From positions 18,933 through 82,932 of the forward strand of contig JAOPGA020000471.1 of assembly GCA_026419775.2 (NCBI GenBank): a stretch of DNA of 64,000 nt, given 5' to 3'. This document shows, piece by piece, positions 8,992 through 19,138 of this stretch. The notes beneath the pieces were generated by a model that was not told the origin of the DNA, made no database searches, and saw only the letters and a program-made list of their open reading frames with translations. Positions within the stretch are counted from its first letter, which is position 1. Each line of letters begins with the position of its first letter. A program made the translations under genes and the position numbers. This stretch comes from Acrasis kona. Lineage: Eukaryota; Heterolobosea; Eutetramitea; Acrasida; Acrasidae.

Positions 8992-11826
8992 ATGGAAGGT
9001 GAGGATGTCGGATTGATTAGTGAAAAAAAGCCGCACAACAGAGCATTGAAATTTTATACATTGTCATGGGTTTTATTTGCCATTGCATCCGCAATCGTAT
9101 TCTCTAATGAATTTATATACCCGGCCTACATGCTTCAATTGGGACGCTTGATGTATGCTTGCAATTACCAAGCGATATACGCAGTAGTCCTACCAATATT
9201 AATCATATCAATCTTTGCGGTTGCAATTTCAATCGTCGAATGCTTTTCGAAAAGAACAAGCGATAATGAGATCATGGACCACGCTTACGGAGTGGTGTAT
9301 ACCTATATAAACGTTGAGAGGACTGTAGGTCGATTTACAATAAAAAATGTTGCCAGAGTGATTCTGGGATGTATCATGATGATAACAGCACTTTATCTCA
9401 TCTGTCTTACATTGTTCTTCAGTTATTTGGCCCGAAGGACAATACCTGCCCGTGATGGCATAATAAATTCTGTTCATTCCATCCTTGATAAAATCACAAT
9501 AAGACAAGCCGATGACACCGGCGTGATTTACATCAAAGGAGAACATGATGTTGATGTTAGTTTTGCACAGGGTTGGGTTACCGCTCGCGAACGCATGTGG
9601 CAATTTGAATTCCAAAAAAGAATTCTACATGGTACCCTGAGCGAGATTCTCGGAGAAAGCGGTTTGGCTGTAGACCAATTCTCGAGGACTTTATTCTTGA
9701 AAGAATCATCTATTGCTTCGCTTGAGTTGTTATCCAGTCCAACTCGATTGAGCATAATTGCTTATTGTAATGGCTATAATGCTTATCGAGGTTATAATCG
9801 TGTCCACACTCCTGTTGAATTTTTAATTTGGGGAGTATCACACTCTGAATGCAAACCTATCGATGTCATCATGTTGAGTAAGTTTATTCACTGGCAACAA
9901 AGCGGCAACATGGAAAAAGAAATTGACCGTTTCTTGATGTTGCTAAAAGGTGCTTCTGTAGAGAGAACACTACAAGTGCTTCGCACGACTCCCTCTCACT
10001 TGACAACTATTGTTCAATCTCTTGAAGAAATGGGCACGCACAACAGAACATCACAAGAAGCACATGAGATTGAAGAAGAGAAAAACAACCATAATTTGAC
10101 TTTTATTCCCATTGTATCGCAAGAAATTTCTTCTGCTAAAATAAACATTGATCCTTTGTTGCTTTTTACTTTTAGAACAGATAGAATGCACAAAACTGGT
10201 GCAAGTAACAACTGGGTGGTGAATGGCAGTCATACAGCATCTGGATATCCAATGTTGGCCAATGACCCTCTATCTAACTTTATGTCTCCTGATATGTGGA
10301 TCTCCATGAATATTCAATCTCCAAATTTTGTAGCTTTTGGTGCATCTGTTGTTGGAATGCCTGGTATATTGATGGGAAGGAACGAAAAAATAGCGTTTGG
10401 AATGACAAAGGGTATGGCTGACGTACAAGATTTGTATATCATGACGCCTGACCCAAAAGATCCCTTCCATAGATACCTCTACAATAATGAGTCTATTCCT
10501 TATAAAGTCCGAACAGAAACCATTCATGTTAAAAACTCAGATCCACGAACGATTACAGTGCGCACTTCTGTGTTTGGTCCTGTTGTTAATGACTTGTTTC
10601 CAGAACTCGCTCTTGATGCACGCAACACGACAGTTTGTTTGTATTGGGAGGGTCACTCCACGAGCGATACTTCAATGGATACTTTTGTAAGTGGTCATTG
10701 GAAGGCAAAAAACTGGAAACAGTTTTCTTCTAGTTTCAAATCAACTGGTATAGCAATGAACCATATCTATGCAGACGTGTCTGGCAATATTGGATATGTG
10801 CACTCGGGAGGTATTCCAGTGCGTAAACAAGGACACTCTGGTGCTTTTCCAGTTGCTGGCAACAGCTCCTCGATGAAGCCAACTGAATATTTAAAACCTC
10901 TTGTCATCTTGAACCCTGATAGCGGTTACATTTCATCAAGCAATAATAGAGTCGAACCATATGGCAGCGAACAGTGTAGAAGTATGGATTATCAAGTTCA
11001 TTTTAGAGCACAAAGAATAAAACAATTAATAAATGATAAAAATAATGGTAGTTTGTTCCATGTGGATGACTTTAAAATCATTCAGAATGACTCTGTTAAC
11101 ATGTATTTTGTACATTTGAAACCAATGTTGCACTTGTTGGGAGATTTTATGGACCATGACGATGCCAAGAATGAACTTTTGAATTTATTACAATGGGATG
11201 GTGTTATGAGCAAAGGTAGTAAATCTGCATCTGTGTTTGAGTTGTGGATTGCAAAACTTAATAAAATTGTTTGTGACCAGGTTGGGACGCCTTATGGTGG
11301 CACCCAAGGTTATTATTTTATTCTCGATATTTTGTTATACAATACATCCGATGAAGCATGTCGTAAAAGCGATTGTTTGAGACATGCTGCAGAGGAGCTA
11401 CAAGATGTTGTCCGGGACCTCCACAACCATTATAATGAAATACCAGAGTGGGGAAATAGTGGCATTCATATTTCAAAATTTAAAAATATGTTGCTGGATG
11501 GCACACCTCTTGAGTGCTACGCCTGTTCATCTTTAATTACCAGTGGTGGTACTGAAATTGTGAGCACTCCCAGTCCAAATGAGATTGATCATGACAAATT
11601 AAAAATCACAACAATCTCTTCTCCGATATTCCGATTGATTGCTGACTTGTCGGGTGCTGGACAATTTTCTTGGAGTCTAAATCAAGACGGTAACATCTTG
11701 TCAAGTGAATTTAATGACAACATTAGAAATTGGATTGATTTTAAAAATGGACATGGTCAGTATCATTCAATACTGAACAGTCGTCATGTTAAAAGGTGGA
11801 GGTACGATCAAACTCTTGAAAAATAA
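8992..11826 (+). CDS. Penicillin-acylase family (peptidase S45) Ntn-hydrolase with N-terminal membrane segments
   Basis: I place the start at the ATG 8992 (MEGEDVGLIS), giving 944 aa. Three hydrophobic segments at about residues 20-50, 60-85 and 120-145 anchor the protein. The lumenal or extracellular part then follows the acylase pattern: VSFAQGWVTARERMWQ in the alpha chain, then the autoprocessing site with the nucleophile Ser405 (KTGASNNWVVNGS). Next come PMLANDPLSNFMSPDMW, GMPGILMGRN and the C-terminal SWSLNQDGN. Family members are Ntn hydrolases that self-cleave before the catalytic Ser and hydrolyse amide bonds of acylated small molecules such as penicillins or homoserine lactones. A role in quenching bacterial signals is only a guess. 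It is divergent from TBCK with almost no intergenic space. Confidence 0.88.
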   Translation: MEGEDVGLISEKKPHNRALKFYTLSWVLFAIASAIVFSNEFIYPAYMLQLGRLMYACNYQAIYAVVLPILIISIFAVAISIVECFSKRTSDNEIMDHAYGVVYTYINVERTVGRFTIKNVARVILGCIMMITALYLICLTLFFSYLARRTIPARDGIINSVHSILDKITIRQADDTGVIYIKGEHDVDVSFAQGWVTARERMWQFEFQKRILHGTLSEILGESGLAVDQFSRTLFLKESSIASLELLSSPTRLSIIAYCNGYNAYRGYNRVHTPVEFLIWGVSHSECKPIDVIMLSKFIHWQQSGNMEKEIDRFLMLLKGASVERTLQVLRTTPSHLTTIVQSLEEMGTHNRTSQEAHEIEEEKNNHNLTFIPIVSQEISSAKINIDPLLLFTFRTDRMHKTGASNNWVVNGSHTASGYPMLANDPLSNFMSPDMWISMNIQSPNFVAFGASVVGMPGILMGRNEKIAFGMTKGMADVQDLYIMTPDPKDPFHRYLYNNESIPYKVRTETIHVKNSDPRTITVRTSVFGPVVNDLFPELALDARNTTVCLYWEGHSTSDTSMDTFVSGHWKAKNWKQFSSSFKSTGIAMNHIYADVSGNIGYVHSGGIPVRKQGHSGAFPVAGNSSSMKPTEYLKPLVILNPDSGYISSSNNRVEPYGSEQCRSMDYQVHFRAQRIKQLINDKNNGSLFHVDDFKIIQNDSVNMYFVHLKPMLHLLGDFMDHDDAKNELLNLLQWDGVMSKGSKSASVFELWIAKLNKIVCDQVGTPYGGTQGYYFILDILLYNTSDEACRKSDCLRHAAEELQDVVRDLHNHYNEIPEWGNSGIHISKFKNMLLDGTPLECYACSSLITSGGTEIVSTPSPNEIDHDKLKITTISSPIFRLIADLSGAGQFSWSLNQDGNILSSEFNDNIRNWIDFKNGHGQYHSILNSRHVKRWRYDQTLEK

Positions 11827-12070
11827 AGTAATTCTATTTATATAATGTTATTACACTTACAATGGACAGTTATTCGGGTGAGGGCAAAGCAAGGAGATTT
11901 TTAATAAAAATGAGTTTTAGAGAAATAATTGCGTAGTAGCTAGTCAATATCATTGCTGTCTTTCATTACTACGTACGTGTTATAGAATTAATTCTTTTAA
12001 GTGAAGCAAACTTGAACCTCCGAACAACTTTATACCTTCGATAATAATAGCTCGAAATATTATAGTGAAC

Positions 12071-13693
12071 ATGTCTCATCTAGATCATCCGCCTAGACGT
12101 TTAACTATAACAAAGAGCATCTCTCAGGTAGATCTGTTAGGTGCTAATGATAGCGCGAGATCCTTATCAAGGAGTAGCAGCGTGGCGGATGGGCTAGAAA
12201 CCGAGAGGTCAGACGCGCCATGGGAGGAGGATCTTAACACAAGAATAAAAGGAAAGGTAGCAGTATTTATGAGCAAAATACCAAAAGAGAATACTATCGC
12301 CACCGTTGCAATTTGCTTCTTGTTTGTTCAGTTTGGAGTTGGAATGGCGATGATTGGACCGACTTTGCAATCAATTGCTGACAGAACTAGCAGCGACATT
12401 TCAGAAGCTGCATGGATTTTCACATTAAGAGGTGTTGGAGGTGTTGTGGGAGGAATAGTCAGCGGAAAAATTATGGATAGATTTTCGTCGTTGCTGGCAA
12501 GAAGAATATGCATTTGTACCTGCGTATTAATGAGCGCTATATGTCTAGTTGGGACAGCGTTGAGCGGCAGTTTGATATTAACTTTGGTACTGAGCGGACT
12601 CCTCTCATTCTTCGGTGGTTTTATGAATGTATTTTCAAATGCCATGATGGGATATCTTTGGAAAGCAAACGCTGCAACTTTTTTACAAGTGCTGCACTTT
12701 AGTTACGGAGTAGGGGCGATAGCCTCGCCTTTAATAGTTTCAGGTGTTAGACGCGTCATGGGAAGTGAGTTGAAAAGTAATTTATGGGATAACCTCACCG
12801 TTTGCCACTTGATTGCTGCCCTTCTAGGAGTGCTATCCGCTATATTCTTAGCCTTCTCCCCCAACCTAGATGCAAAAGAGCAGCAAAGCAACCGGACCCC
12901 AGCAACTCCGTTAGAAGAGATTACTCATATGGAGACACCAGGATCTCCCTCTAAAGAAGAAAGACCTGGCATGGGAAGACAAACATTGAAGAAATGGCTT
13001 GCCACTATTCTTGTGGCAGTTGTGTTGTTTGTTCATACAGAAGGATACTTCTCAAATCTATTATACACCTATGTGACAGTCAAAGAATTGACTGACGAGA
13101 GCGGTGCATCTTTATTGAATTCGCTATTTTGGTTATGCTTTACTGTCGGGAGATTGTTGGCTATATTTATTTCCGCTAAAGCAAAAGTTCATCATATGCT
13201 AATTATAGATTTAATTGGCGCTTTATCCTCTATGGTTGTGATGTTGTGCTTCTCTGGAAACCTTAATGTATTTGCAGCTGCTACTGCTGTACTTGGAGTA
13301 TCATATGCAAGCATGTTCCCGTCCACAATGTCCCTCCCCAGATCGTACATGGGCATCGAGACGACCGGAACAATGACCAGCGTTATTATTCTGGGAAGTC
13401 AGTTTGGAATGATGACCATACCACTATTAATCACTAATTTATTTAGCGTAATTGGGCCCGATGCTTTATTATACTGTATACTTACATTGAGTTCAATCTC
13501 CGCTTTCTTGTACTTGGTTGTATTCTTCTTTTTCAGGACCAACATCAGTGAAGTACCACATATAACAGTAACTCAGGCACCAACTCATGTGGACAACTCA
13601 AAATACACCATAGTACCATCTCCTCAATCAGACACTACTTCACCCACCTCACCGAGTTCGCCAAACTCAATTACCTCTCCAAACTCTTTGTGA
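12071..13693 (+). CDS. Major facilitator superfamily transporter (MFSD4/FucP-like)
   Basis: Start ATG at 12071 gives 540 aa. After a basic, Ser-rich 75-residue N-terminus come twelve predicted membrane helices in two sixes. They are separated by a hydrophilic central loop (LDAKEQQSNRTPATPLEE) and followed by a Thr/Ser/Pro-rich cytosolic tail. The first half holds an MFS-like GPTLQSIADRT and GGIVSGKIMDRFSS, the usual loop 2-3 motif. The overall pattern resembles MFSD4/sodium-glucose transporter 1-type sugar carriers, but the substrate is not determined. Its TGA stop at 13691-13693 shows that TGA is a stop in this genome. It ends 29 bp from the convergent macro-domain gene. Confidence 0.85.
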   Translation: MSHLDHPPRRLTITKSISQVDLLGANDSARSLSRSSSVADGLETERSDAPWEEDLNTRIKGKVAVFMSKIPKENTIATVAICFLFVQFGVGMAMIGPTLQSIADRTSSDISEAAWIFTLRGVGGVVGGIVSGKIMDRFSSLLARRICICTCVLMSAICLVGTALSGSLILTLVLSGLLSFFGGFMNVFSNAMMGYLWKANAATFLQVLHFSYGVGAIASPLIVSGVRRVMGSELKSNLWDNLTVCHLIAALLGVLSAIFLAFSPNLDAKEQQSNRTPATPLEEITHMETPGSPSKEERPGMGRQTLKKWLATILVAVVLFVHTEGYFSNLLYTYVTVKELTDESGASLLNSLFWLCFTVGRLLAIFISAKAKVHHMLIIDLIGALSSMVVMLCFSGNLNVFAAATAVLGVSYASMFPSTMSLPRSYMGIETTGTMTSVIILGSQFGMMTIPLLITNLFSVIGPDALLYCILTLSSISAFLYLVVFFFFRTNISEVPHITVTQAPTHVDNSKYTIVPSPQSDTTSPTSPSSPNSITSPNSL

Positions 13694-13722
13694 TATAAAA
13701 TTTATTCTTTAATAATTATTTA

Positions 13723-15072
13723 TTATTTTACATTATCAAATTGAAATTCCTGCATAGTGGGCGCATCATCACTGCCATGGAACACCTTTGCAAAATGATG
13801 AACATTACCAAGAGGATCATTATTGTGTGCATTTCTATCGTCATAAATACCGAAGAATATATATTTAAATCTGCCCTCAAATTTGCCGCTGATGACTCTT
13901 TTAAATAACTCTGCAACATGTCTTGGAGGATTAGCGTATGCTCCACACCCAAGAGCGGATAACACCACGCTATCATGACCATTATCTAAAGCCATTTGAA
14001 GAATACACTCCATCTTTCTGGTGACACATTTTGCTAATTTTGGACCAAAACAAATGGAGTCACCTTTGGATTCTACTGGTGGATTTGCATATGCACAAGA
14101 GACAATCATTGACATGGATTGTGGTTCCTTCAAGAACGCATAGCCATTTTTGGAAGACTCCCTGGCCACAATACAAGTAGGTACATACACGCCGCCATAT
14201 TCTGGTAACGGGTATCCCCATGAGCGCTCTTCATCCAAGAGATATGGATCTTCAAGACACATGAACAGATTTGTCCTTCTACAAATGTCCTCCTCTTGAG
14301 CGCTTGAACCTTTTCTGTAACCGCCGCCAGGATGACTTTGACTAGCCATGATTAGCATTGCAGGATTACACTTGAGGTTCTTCTTGATGTGTAGTGCCAG
14401 CTCAAGACAGTCACCTTTAATGACTTGAATCACAGTTTTGTATGTTTTTATGTTTTCAAGTGGTTGTTGGGAATCATCGTCGTCAGAGTCAGAATCGTCT
14501 TGGATTCTCCTCGACTTTGATTTTTTCTTTTTTGTAACAGCATATTTAGATGGTTGATTGGATTGTTCGAAGCGAACAAACTTTGAGCTTTTTATTGATT
14601 GTAAAAGTACTTTTTTACTTAATTGAACAAGAGATACATCCTTGAGCACGCTATTGTCATCAACCGCTTCTTCTTCTCTTTGCTCTTCTTCATCATTTAT
14701 ATCTCCATATTCTTGTTCTGACCAATTTGCATGAGTAGTGGCGTCGATGGTTGTGGAGGGGTCAATGTATTGATACCTACCTCTAAACATGGCACAAATT
14801 GTTCCCACCTGGACGATCTTAAGTAGAGCTCTTCTCCTGTTGACGTCGTTGGCGTACTCATTGTGAAAATAGTTGGCCCATTCCTGCGGTATGAATACAT
14901 GCCTTGTGATTACATTTAAAAGACTTCCACTATTTTGCTTCTTGGAGAACTTTTCGCAGTCTATATAGATCTGCACGGGACAAGGTAAATTCTTGCTAGA
15001 ATTTCTAGCATTTGTCAGCGATGTACTTGTAATTCCGAAGGGAGCACTTGGCATCCCTCTTCTTGTCCTCAT
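13723..15072 (-). CDS. Macro-domain poly(ADP-ribose) glycohydrolase-like protein (DUF2263/TIGR02452 type)
   Basis: This is a single 449-aa frame from ATG 15072. A 200-residue N-terminal half is followed by a catalytic macro domain beginning near residue 215. It shows VIQVIKGDCLELALHI, the catalytic loop MASQSHPGGGYRKGSSAQEEDICRR (PARG-like GGG-x(6)-QEE), the YGGVYVP strand and VVLSALGCGAYANPP. The GGG-QEE arrangement is diagnostic of poly(ADP-ribose) glycohydrolases of the bacterial/fungal type, which strip ADP-ribose chains from proteins. An acidic serine/aspartate stretch with a basic KKKKSKSRR patch just before it may be a nuclear signal. The enzyme class is well supported; the biological role is inferred. 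Confidence 0.88.
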   Translation of the reverse strand: MRTRRGMPSAPFGITSTSLTNARNSSKNLPCPVQIYIDCEKFSKKQNSGSLLNVITRHVFIPQEWANYFHNEYANDVNRRRALLKIVQVGTICAMFRGRYQYIDPSTTIDATTHANWSEQEYGDINDEEEQREEEAVDDNSVLKDVSLVQLSKKVLLQSIKSSKFVRFEQSNQPSKYAVTKKKKSKSRRIQDDSDSDDDDSQQPLENIKTYKTVIQVIKGDCLELALHIKKNLKCNPAMLIMASQSHPGGGYRKGSSAQEEDICRRTNLFMCLEDPYLLDEERSWGYPLPEYGGVYVPTCIVARESSKNGYAFLKEPQSMSMIVSCAYANPPVESKGDSICFGPKLAKCVTRKMECILQMALDNGHDSVVLSALGCGAYANPPRHVAELFKRVISGKFEGRFKYIFFGIYDDRNAHNNDPLGNVHHFAKVFHGSDDAPTMQEFQFDNVK

Positions 15073-15174
15073 GTTGGTTGATACTTACAATAAATTGAAA
15101 ACAAGTTGATCTCTCCTTTTGAAAAAAGAAAGCAGGGATTTGAATTATGTTATAATTTATTGTGGGTTTACATT

Positions 15175-15621
15175 TCAAAGTTCTGCTTCATCATCAATAC
15201 CCTCCCAAAGATCGTCGTCTGAGTCCCAACCAAACAGCTCAACTTCAAAGATTAATGTTGCACCTGGGGGTATGTCGGAACCTGCTCCATGACTACCGTA
15301 CGCATAATCTGATGTTAGTGTAAATATTGAGGTTTCTCCTTTTTTCATTGATGCCACTCCAATGTCCCATCCTTTAATAACTTGCCCTACGCCAAGACTA
15401 AACTCAAAACGTTCGCCTCTTTTTCTGCTTGAATCAAAAAGTTTGCCGTTTGGCAATGTCCCAACATAATGTACACTGACTTGTGATCCAGGTGGAGGAG
15501 ATGGACCCTTTCCCTCTATGACTACTTTTTTCAATACTCCGCCATCTTTTGTTAGATCAACCTCCTGGCAGAACACTAGCGTGGCGAGTAAACAAAGACA
15601 AACAATGTGGGTGAGTTTCAT
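15175..15621 (-). CDS. Secreted/ER FKBP-type peptidyl-prolyl isomerase
   Basis: The 148-aa product starts at ATG 15621 with a clear signal peptide (LTHIVCLCLLATLVFC). One FKBP domain follows, with the core VSVHYVGTLPNGKLFDSS, the FSLGVGQVIKGWD pocket strand and YAYGSHGAGSDIPPGATL. Residues that line the FK506/proline pocket (Tyr, Phe/Asp, Val-Ile, Trp) are conserved. The C-terminus is acidic and ends EAEL, a weak ER-retention-like end. It would speed folding of secretory proteins in the ER lumen. Intronless. Confidence 0.92.
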   Translation of the reverse strand: MKLTHIVCLCLLATLVFCQEVDLTKDGGVLKKVVIEGKGPSPPPGSQVSVHYVGTLPNGKLFDSSRKRGERFEFSLGVGQVIKGWDIGVASMKKGETSIFTLTSDYAYGSHGAGSDIPPGATLIFEVELFGWDSDDDLWEGIDDEAEL

Positions 15622-15776
15622 ACTATTTTTAAATAATTGTAATCACCATGTCTCAAATTTATTATTAACCTGAACATGATGTCTATGGTGATTATCAACA
15701 TAGTACAGAAACACATTGGTTGAAACAAACGAATATAACAAGAACAAGTACATCAAGATTTTAAAATGAGTACACT

Positions 15777-16495
15777 TTAATCAAATCTTGCTCTAACATA
15801 TTTCTCCCATCTTTCACTTGTTGATCTTTTTAATATCTCTTTTTTCCATTCCGGCTTGTATCCGAAGAGGTCCATGTAAACGGTCCGTAGAGATACATAA
15901 TACGGGGTGATGAGAACAGCTTCAAATGGTGAAAAGGCAGGAGTTGATTTCTCTACGCATTCAAGTCGGATTTGGTTTTATAAATTACTTACCAGTTGCA
16001 TAATGTCCGAGTCCAAGAAGTACAATTCCATCAAAAAACAGAATGGCGAAGGAGCATAAAACTAGAGATGCTGTTCCAATTGGATACTTTGATGTAATGT
16101 ACAGTGAAAGTATGTATGTCACCAACATTTGAATAGAAAGGACCCATGTGGAGCGCACATCTACAGACAAAACAAACATTGTACAGAATATCCACCACAC
16201 TAGACCAAGGTGAACCAACCACGAATAGTTAAATACGAGACCAACAAGTCCCTCCAATGAAAGTAGGATACCAAGAGTAAACGGTATGGTAAATATAAAG
16301 TGACTCCATAGTGTTATTGGCTTCTGATGGAAGTAGTTTGAAAATGCCATAATGTCCTGAATTTTAGGTTAAATTGGGGTAAAACCTGCATCATACCTCT
16401 ATATCGGCGCATTCCTTATGAAATGATCGCCTAATAAAAGACATTATTGGTACAAGTGCGTGAACGGGTTCGCCGTATTTCTTCTCATCCAACAT
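15777..16495 (-). CDS. Mpo1/DUF962 family membrane protein (2-hydroxy fatty acid dioxygenase-like)
   Basis: Three exons (16397-16495, 15993-16356, 15777-15952) join across two 40-nt introns, giving 212 aa. The match to the DUF962/Mpo1 family is seen in the first helix region (NYFHQKPITLWSHFIFTIPF, equivalent to yeast YHHNPKN...H) and in the conserved GLGHYATEKSTPAF...APFEAVLITPYYV-like end. Four or five hydrophobic segments span the middle. Yeast Mpo1 is an Fe2+-dependent ER enzyme that degrades phytosphingosine-derived 2-hydroxy fatty acids. Family membership is by recognisable motifs; enzyme activity is inferred. The serine palmitoyltransferase gene of the same pathway lies 20 kb away. Confidence 0.8.
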
Positions 16496-16669
16496 GTTTC
16501 GGAATTCGTCTTGTTTAAAGTAGAAGAATAATTGTAAAAACTCCGTTTAAGCTATTATTACCACTATTTCACAAGAAACCGGTCGAATTGCACTACTCGG
16601 TATTCCGTTGTTCACTAATAGACCGCCATGACATAAAAGGAGTATTATTGCCGTGAATAATTAACAATC

Positions 16670-17746
16670 ATGGCCAAACAAACAATATTGGACTACATTA
16701 CGCATCGTCGCATTCGTATTGTAGATGCAAAGTTTCCAGATTCACTACCACCAGAGAAGGAGGGCAGCATTATACAAGGACTATGTGCTCATTTATTACC
16801 GATGCTAGTTTACCTTTTATTAATTCAATACAACACACAAACACCACTCATGTCTTTTGGACTTGGAGTCACGGTAATGCTTTTGTGGCTAATTATCATT
16901 CTATACTATGAACAAATGGAACCTGCTGCTGACCTTCCATCCCTTTCCTTCGCAGATGTATGGCGTGGAGCCATACTACTTTTTGTCACGGGCGTCATCA
17001 CTGGGTGTCTTGTTGTTTATTTGTCATATCAATGTGGACTAATGGTAGAGAAGGCCATTGGTGGTTTCTCAAAGTCCAAAAGGTCTTTCGATTGGTGGTT
17101 TATCGCTTTTGCAGCCTTGTTTGATGATTTTATTTATTACTGCTATCATCGTTTCTTAAGTCATCAAATAAAGTCATGGGCTTCATTTTTCCAAAAAATT
17201 CATTTACCGCATCATGCAGTCGTGTGTTTAGATTTTTGGAGAGGAAATTTATCGACTGTGTGGGATACTGCAGTATTTGGATTTCAACTTTCTTTTGGTT
17301 TTATTTCTGTTATTTATGGGATGAACCTCGAGGCTACGCTTGTGTCCTATTTTTTAGTTTTAATGTTCCAGGCTACACATCATGCGAACCATACTTTCAA
17401 TATCGGTAGACTTCGATACTTTTTGGTGGACAACCATGCTCATAAATTACACCATTGTCCATGGGGCAGTCACATTAACTTTGGTGCTTGCTTTTCTTGT
17501 TGGGATTTGTGCCTTGGTACTTTTTATGAAAATTGGGAGATTGGAACCAATTATGCTCAACTGCATAAAATACCTTTAAACGTGAGGCCAATGTCAAGAA
17601 ACTTGGACAAGGGCACAGTTTTTACACTGTCTCTCCTGGTTTTCTTCTTTTTGTGCCCAATGTACTTTACGCCCTTCTATACGAGCGTAGTGACTGGCGC
17701 TTTATTATGCTTTGCTGTAGCTGTTGCCGTGAGATCTGACATATAA
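16670..17746 (+). CDS. Sterol desaturase / fatty acid hydroxylase family protein
   Basis: This intronless gene encodes 358 aa from ATG 16670. Membrane segments alternate with the three histidine boxes of the di-iron hydroxylase superfamily: YCYHRFLSH (HxxxxH), HLPHH, and HAHKLHH near residue 260, with an extra HHANH between. The order and spacing match sterol desaturases, sphingolipid hydroxylases and alkylglycerol monooxygenase. It should act in the ER on a lipid C-H bond, with the substrate undetermined. A C-terminal pair of hydrophobic segments closes the protein. Confidence 0.87.
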   Translation: MAKQTILDYITHRRIRIVDAKFPDSLPPEKEGSIIQGLCAHLLPMLVYLLLIQYNTQTPLMSFGLGVTVMLLWLIIILYYEQMEPAADLPSLSFADVWRGAILLFVTGVITGCLVVYLSYQCGLMVEKAIGGFSKSKRSFDWWFIAFAALFDDFIYYCYHRFLSHQIKSWASFFQKIHLPHHAVVCLDFWRGNLSTVWDTAVFGFQLSFGFISVIYGMNLEATLVSYFLVLMFQATHHANHTFNIGRLRYFLVDNHAHKLHHCPWGSHINFGACFSCWDLCLGTFYENWEIGTNYAQLHKIPLNVRPMSRNLDKGTVFTLSLLVFFFLCPMYFTPFYTSVVTGALLCFAVAVAVRSDI

Positions 17747-17785
17747 CTCATTCTCATTGTTAATTAGGTTAAAATAAATTCGAGT

Positions 17786-18123
17786 TTAGTATATTCTCTT
17801 CATCACCCTGTACTTTCCGTGGAGTTGATGTGATCTAAAACGAGTGGTTAGGATACTTCGATATAACACTACTTACTCCTCTACTGCCATAAATGTGGCC
17901 ATCGTTCTACGGCCAGATTGTGATGTATACCTATCAATACCATGCCAACAAAGTCGAAGGGCAAATCTTTCTGATTCTTTGCCAACATTTTAGACATTAC
18001 AATATCGTAAAAGTTTGGAACCAGCTGCTCACTATAATTTATATCAAGACGAAAAATAAAAAGAATGTCATGAACAACCGAAATTATATCATCCTTTTTA
18101 TTTTTCTCTCCCCTTGCGACCAC
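17786..18123 (-). CDS. Small conserved-looking hypothetical protein, start unresolved
   Basis: A coding-like frame (KKDDIISVVHDILFIFRLD, DFVGMVLIGIHHNLAVERWP) is spliced to a C-terminal exon, 17786-17834, by a 50-nt GT-AG intron (17835-17884) containing CCTAAC. It ends KYRVMKRIY. No in-frame ATG precedes the open stretch, which begins after a stop near 18150. Either an unseen tiny first exon exists or translation starts at the internal Met (MSKMLAKN). Total length is about 95 aa or less. I do not recognise the family. It sits 65 bp downstream of the GH18 gene on the same strand. Confidence 0.5.
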
Positions 18124-18187
18124 AATATATTTGTATATTCATTTTTATGCACATTTATATTTAAAAAGTAACTGTTTATTTGACTCG

Positions 18188-19138
18188 TTAATGAGGCACT
18201 ATTTGGTCACAGTTCTGCATCTTATAGTGCCTACAAGCACGTTGGAATATTTCAGTAGGGTTTGGTGCCTTTACTTTTGGTTGTTCTTGTAATGCCCACA
18301 ACATTACCCCATTGCCACCATGGTCATCCATGTACGACAGCAAGTGATCAACCTCATTCATGGAAATTACATGTTTACCCCATGACTCTGGTGGTATTTC
18401 GATTCCGATGCATAATTCTCCCTTGTACAATTGGCGGTAAGCATCATAACCTTGTGTAATGTTGTAGACAAGATCGGCATCGTAACTCATAATGTAGATG
18501 CTGTCCAAGAGGCTACCAACTTGCCTCAAAGGGTTGATAAATGCTCCATAAGAGTCACCACCAATTGGTGGGCTTCTTCCAGCAGGATACTTCTCCCAGC
18601 CATAAGGACCAGTCGACCAGCCTGCTGCTGTCAACTTTTTATTTCTTGGGAGTGTATCTCTGTAGTTCTTAATCAGGTTGGTGAACTCCTTATCAGATGG
18701 GCAACTACCCTTGGTGGTAGTCTCCCATGAGCAGTGGTTGTTGCGGGGCTCATAGTCAATGTCAATTCCATCTAATCCAAGATCGTTCACAAGATGAACA
18801 GCCGCTTGAATATCGGTATTTCTCCAATCGTAATAGCTCGCTCCACCCACTGATAGCTGTACTCTAACTTTGGGGTTTTTACTCTTCAACTTTTCCACTG
18901 CCCTCTTCACCGCCCAAAAATCAACTGGAAAGTCAAGACCAGTTCCCTCTAGGTTGTTCTTGCCCTTCCAATACTTGAGGTTTGGAAGAGCGAATGCTAG
19001 GTTGATGACTGTTATGTAAGAAGGCATCTCACCAAGGGTGAATTTGCCTTCCCATGATTCATAATATCCAACAATATGGTTCTCTGCAGAGATGACCCAC
19101 GCTAACGCGACCAAGGTGAAGAACAAGTTTATCCTCAT
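18188..19138 (-). CDS. Secreted GH18 chitinase-like glycosidase
   Basis: The 316-aa protein starts with a signal peptide (LFFTLVALAWVISA). A single GH18 TIM barrel carries the catalytic DxxDxDxE motif (LDGIDIDYEP, with Glu130 as proton donor), the SVGGASYYDW strand, IYIMSYDADLVYN and the final LSYMDDHGGNGVMLWALQ. Family enzymes cleave chitin or related N-acetylglucosamine glycans; no carbohydrate-binding module is seen. A digestive or cyst-wall role is inferred. Intronless, with an ATG right before the signal peptide. Confidence 0.9.
   Translation of the reverse strand: MRINLFFTLVALAWVISAENHIVGYYESWEGKFTLGEMPSYITVINLAFALPNLKYWKGKNNLEGTGLDFPVDFWAVKRAVEKLKSKNPKVRVQLSVGGASYYDWRNTDIQAAVHLVNDLGLDGIDIDYEPRNNHCSWETTTKGSCPSDKEFTNLIKNYRDTLPRNKKLTAAGWSTGPYGWEKYPAGRSPPIGGDSYGAFINPLRQVGSLLDSIYIMSYDADLVYNITQGYDAYRQLYKGELCIGIEIPPESWGKHVISMNEVDHLLSYMDDHGGNGVMLWALQEQPKVKAPNPTEIFQRACRHYKMQNCDQIVPH

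Noticed and set aside
18431-18730. Plus-strand frame opposite the GH18 gene
   Set aside because: Antisense shadow of a conserved enzyme with no features of its own.
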